This document shows, piece after piece, positions 21,931-23,100 of a stretch of DNA of 23,100 bases. The position numbers and the translations under genes are program-made. The DNA comes from an uncultured Lachnospiraceae bacterium (GTDB lineage Bacteria > Bacillota > Clostridia > Lachnospirales > Lachnospiraceae): positions 1 to 23,100 of the forward strand of contig CAJKWK010000049.1 in NCBI GenBank assembly GCA_905203555.1. Direction: 5' to 3'. Below the pieces are notes generated by a model. It saw nothing but the letters and a program-made list of their open reading frames with translations, searched no databases and was not told the origin of the DNA. Positions within the stretch are counted from its first letter, which is position 1. Each line of letters opens with the position of its first letter.

Positions 21931-21977
21931 AAAACCAAAGAAAAGGCATGGGAAACTATGTCTTTTATTTTTGGTTT
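21931..21977 (+). terminator. Long AT-rich terminator in a 294-base gap
   Basis: AAACCAAA, AAAAG and CAT pair with ATG, CTTTT and TTTGGTTT around the GGGAAAC loop. This repeats the core of the 20661 terminator. The gap 21796-22089 holds no gene I can support. A 72-codon frame at 21837 runs straight through this hairpin and is most likely spurious. Confidence 0.7.
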
Positions 21978-22008
21978 GTAAAAAAGTTCAGAAAAACAGA
22001 TGATTTTC

Positions 22009-22023
22009 TTATCCGCATAATTC
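22009..22023 (+). promoter_or_regulatory. TTATCCGCATAATTC box
   Basis: This is a contracted form of the recurrent TATCC...CATAATT box, about 65 bases before the start at 22090. TTATCCGCA alone is also found at 15862 and near 4870 on the minus strand. Confidence 0.35.
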
Positions 22024-22089
22024 AAATGTTGTCCAATAGTTTCTTCATACGGTAAAATATAAACAAAGAAATATATTTTGAGGTGTTTT

Positions 22090-22311
22090 ATGAAAATTAC
22101 AAATCGTTATAATGGCTATCTAGCGGTACAAACAACACGCGGCATGGAAATTGTAAGATCTGTATCTGTGCCAAAATTTACAGAGTTGGAACCGGCACAA
22201 AAAGATCTGGCAGTGTACAAAAGCGGAAAAAAAATAGAAGCAACAGGGGAATTTTGGATTTCCAAACCGCTGCCGAATAATCAGTATATGATCGTGGATT
22301 GGCCGTATTAG
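22090..22311 (+). CDS. Small hypothetical protein, 73 aa
   Basis: GAGGTG (22080-22085) precedes the ATG. The protein is basic, with strand-like segments (YNGYLAVQTTRGMEIVRSVS, 'EFWISKPLPNNQYMIVDWPY') that suggest a small beta fold. No motif is recognised. It lies 18 bases before the next gene, so the two form a short operon. Confidence 0.6.
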   Translation: MKITNRYNGYLAVQTTRGMEIVRSVSVPKFTELEPAQKDLAVYKSGKKIEATGEFWISKPLPNNQYMIVDWPY

Positions 22312-22329
22312 AAGAAAGGGGAGAATACC

Positions 22330-22680
22330 ATGAATTTCGCAATCGCAAGAAAAACAGACGAACATTTTGTTGCAGGAAAGAGATATGAATGTACGAATAC
22401 TTACGGTAACTTCATTGATGTTCTGAGCGAAGATCAGGAGTTGGTTAAAGTCGATTTGTCAGATGCAGAGTTTCTGTTTGTGTTAAATGTAATAGAAAAC
22501 AAAGAAAAGAAGGCGATATACGAAGAATTAAAGAGTAGTACTTCCATCGAAGAAGCGGCTGAACTGTTGTCATGTATCACGCAAGGCTGTGGCGAGTGTT
22601 CTCCAGACAGCGAGGAACAATGCATTTCCTGTCTGACAGAATTGTTAGCAGAAACAGCCAGCTCCATCACAGAAAGTTGA
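22330..22680 (+). CDS. Small protein with Cys-rich C-terminal part, 116 aa
   Basis: AAAGGGGAG precedes the ATG. Residues 1-75 are mixed (FAIARKTDEHFVAGKRYECTN...). Residues 81-103 hold a cluster of five cysteines (CITQGCGECSPDSEEQCISC) that could bind metal. The ending is acidic. The family is unknown. It lies directly upstream of a gene start interrupted by the next insertion element. Confidence 0.62.
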   Translation: MNFAIARKTDEHFVAGKRYECTNTYGNFIDVLSEDQELVKVDLSDAEFLFVLNVIENKEKKAIYEELKSSTSIEEAAELLSCITQGCGECSPDSEEQCISCLTELLAETASSITES

Positions 22681-22698
22681 GGCAGATAAGGAGGCAGG

Positions 22699-22776
22699 AT
22701 GATACTCAATATTATGGAATTCCAAGCAGAAAACCCCGGCCGTTCCAAGAACGCCCGTGGGATGAATGCGTCATAG
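22699..22776 (+). pseudogene. Start of a gene cut by the IS200/605 element
   Basis: AAGGAGG (22688-22694) and ATG 22699 begin a frame (MILNIMEFQAEN...) that soon runs into IS sequence and stops at 22776. The strong ribosome site suggests a real gene whose rest was displaced or lost by the insertion. The junction is near 22725-22740. Confidence 0.5.
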
Positions 22777-22994
22777 TTTTTTAAACTGCCGTTTCCGGTA
22801 GGCTCTTTTTGATGTTTCTCCGTCTTCTGGCTTTCGATGTATCCCTTGACGGTTTCCATAGAGACTGTCCCCGTCGTTGCAACGAAGTAACTTTCGCTTC
22901 AGAACGGAGTATCCTTCCCATAAAGATATTTCCCGATCTTGTCAGGGAATTTACTACGCATCTCCCTGAAAACACGAACGAAAACATATGTTCG
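22741..22994 (-). mobile_element. tnpA: Broken IS200/IS605 tnpA fragment with left-end hairpin
   Basis: On the minus strand, 22994 down to 22771 reads VFREMRSKFPDKIGKYLYG...PF-stop-SESYFVATTGTVS, then METVKGYIESQK. This is the C-terminal third of the Y1 transposase family. A TGA at 22899-22901 replaces the Trp of the conserved F-W-S-x-S-Y-F block. A later one-base loss in an A-run shifts the frame before the natural end (AYRKRQFKKL-stop at 22771). The N-terminal part with the HUH motif is missing. A CGTTC-CAA-GAACG hairpin at 22741-22753 fits a left-end recognition hairpin. Confidence 0.8.
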
Positions 22995-23094
22995 CTATTT
23001 CATTGACTATAGTTCCGATATCATTTATAATCATGATACAGTCAATATCCACAGCTGATATTTTCGGACGATAAGCAGAAAGGAGGTATCCGGT

Positions 23095-23100
23095 ATGAAA
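23095..23100 (+). CDS. Start of a gene running out of the window, possibly tnpB
   Basis: AGGAGGT (23081-23087) stands seven bases before ATG 23095, with only two codons inside the window. It is divergent from the tnpA fragment, the usual layout of tnpB in IS605 elements, so a TnpB nuclease is the first guess. This cannot be verified from two codons. Confidence 0.4.

Noticed and set aside
21837..22055. 72-codon + frame in the gap after 21795
   Set aside because: It has no ribosome site and runs through the long hairpin terminator at 21931-21977, so it is most likely non-coding.
1..23100. CRISPR array or tRNA gene
   Set aside because: No regularly spaced direct repeats and no cloverleaf with a T-loop GGTTCGA-type signature were seen on reading through both strands. 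The repeated boxes are far apart and irregular.

Overview
The window looks like accessory DNA from a low-to-mid GC gut Clostridia, probably Lachnospiraceae. Ribosome sites are strong AGGAGG or GAGGTGAT types. Genes are short and tightly packed, with ATGA/GTGA overlaps, and all but one lie on the + strand. Terminators are hairpins with T-tracts. Many products are short, unrecognised proteins of the kind carried by large plasmids, integrative elements or phages. I see no structural phage genes, replication initiator or conjugation genes, so the type of element stays open. The taxonomic call is inference.

Layout. 1-115 is the right end of an IS605/TnpB-type element. 133-3815 holds small unknown proteins, an ADP-ribosyltransferase-like protein, a GNAT acetyltransferase and a CCA-adding enzyme. 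4014-6805 holds a small gene, the only minus-strand gene, an AcrVA2-like (Cas12a inhibitor family) protein and two coupled small genes. 6881-9729 holds RtcB RNA ligase, a decayed right end of an IscB element, a DUF1653 protein, a DUF6273 C-type-lectin-like protein and a small protein. 9869-12048 holds a C5-cytosine DNA methyltransferase with an unusual N-terminal extension and two small genes.

12166-14757 is the most striking part. A complete IscB nuclease with its upstream omega-RNA region sits inside another gene. The two halves of that gene can be rejoined in frame across the element. The left flank would supply the RNA guide and the right flank begins ATAAATA. The same right end followed by the same ATAAATA occurs at 8164-8253.

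14786-20379 holds unknown genes, a metallophosphoesterase, an ASCH protein with a zinc knuckle and a 671-residue protein of unknown function. 20456-21325 holds a RadC remnant and a complete mazEF toxin-antitoxin operon with a visible promoter and repeated operator. 21379-22680 holds small genes. The window ends in the left part of another IS200/IS605 element with a broken tnpA and a divergent start codon.

Themes. RNA repair and RNA cleavage coexist here: CCA-adding enzyme, RtcB and MazF. So do anti-defence or self-protection candidates: the AcrVA2-like protein, the solitary methyltransferase and the RadC fragment. A short intergenic box, TATCC...CCATAATT, recurs in front of transcription units, often just after a terminator, and may be a shared promoter or control element of the replicon.
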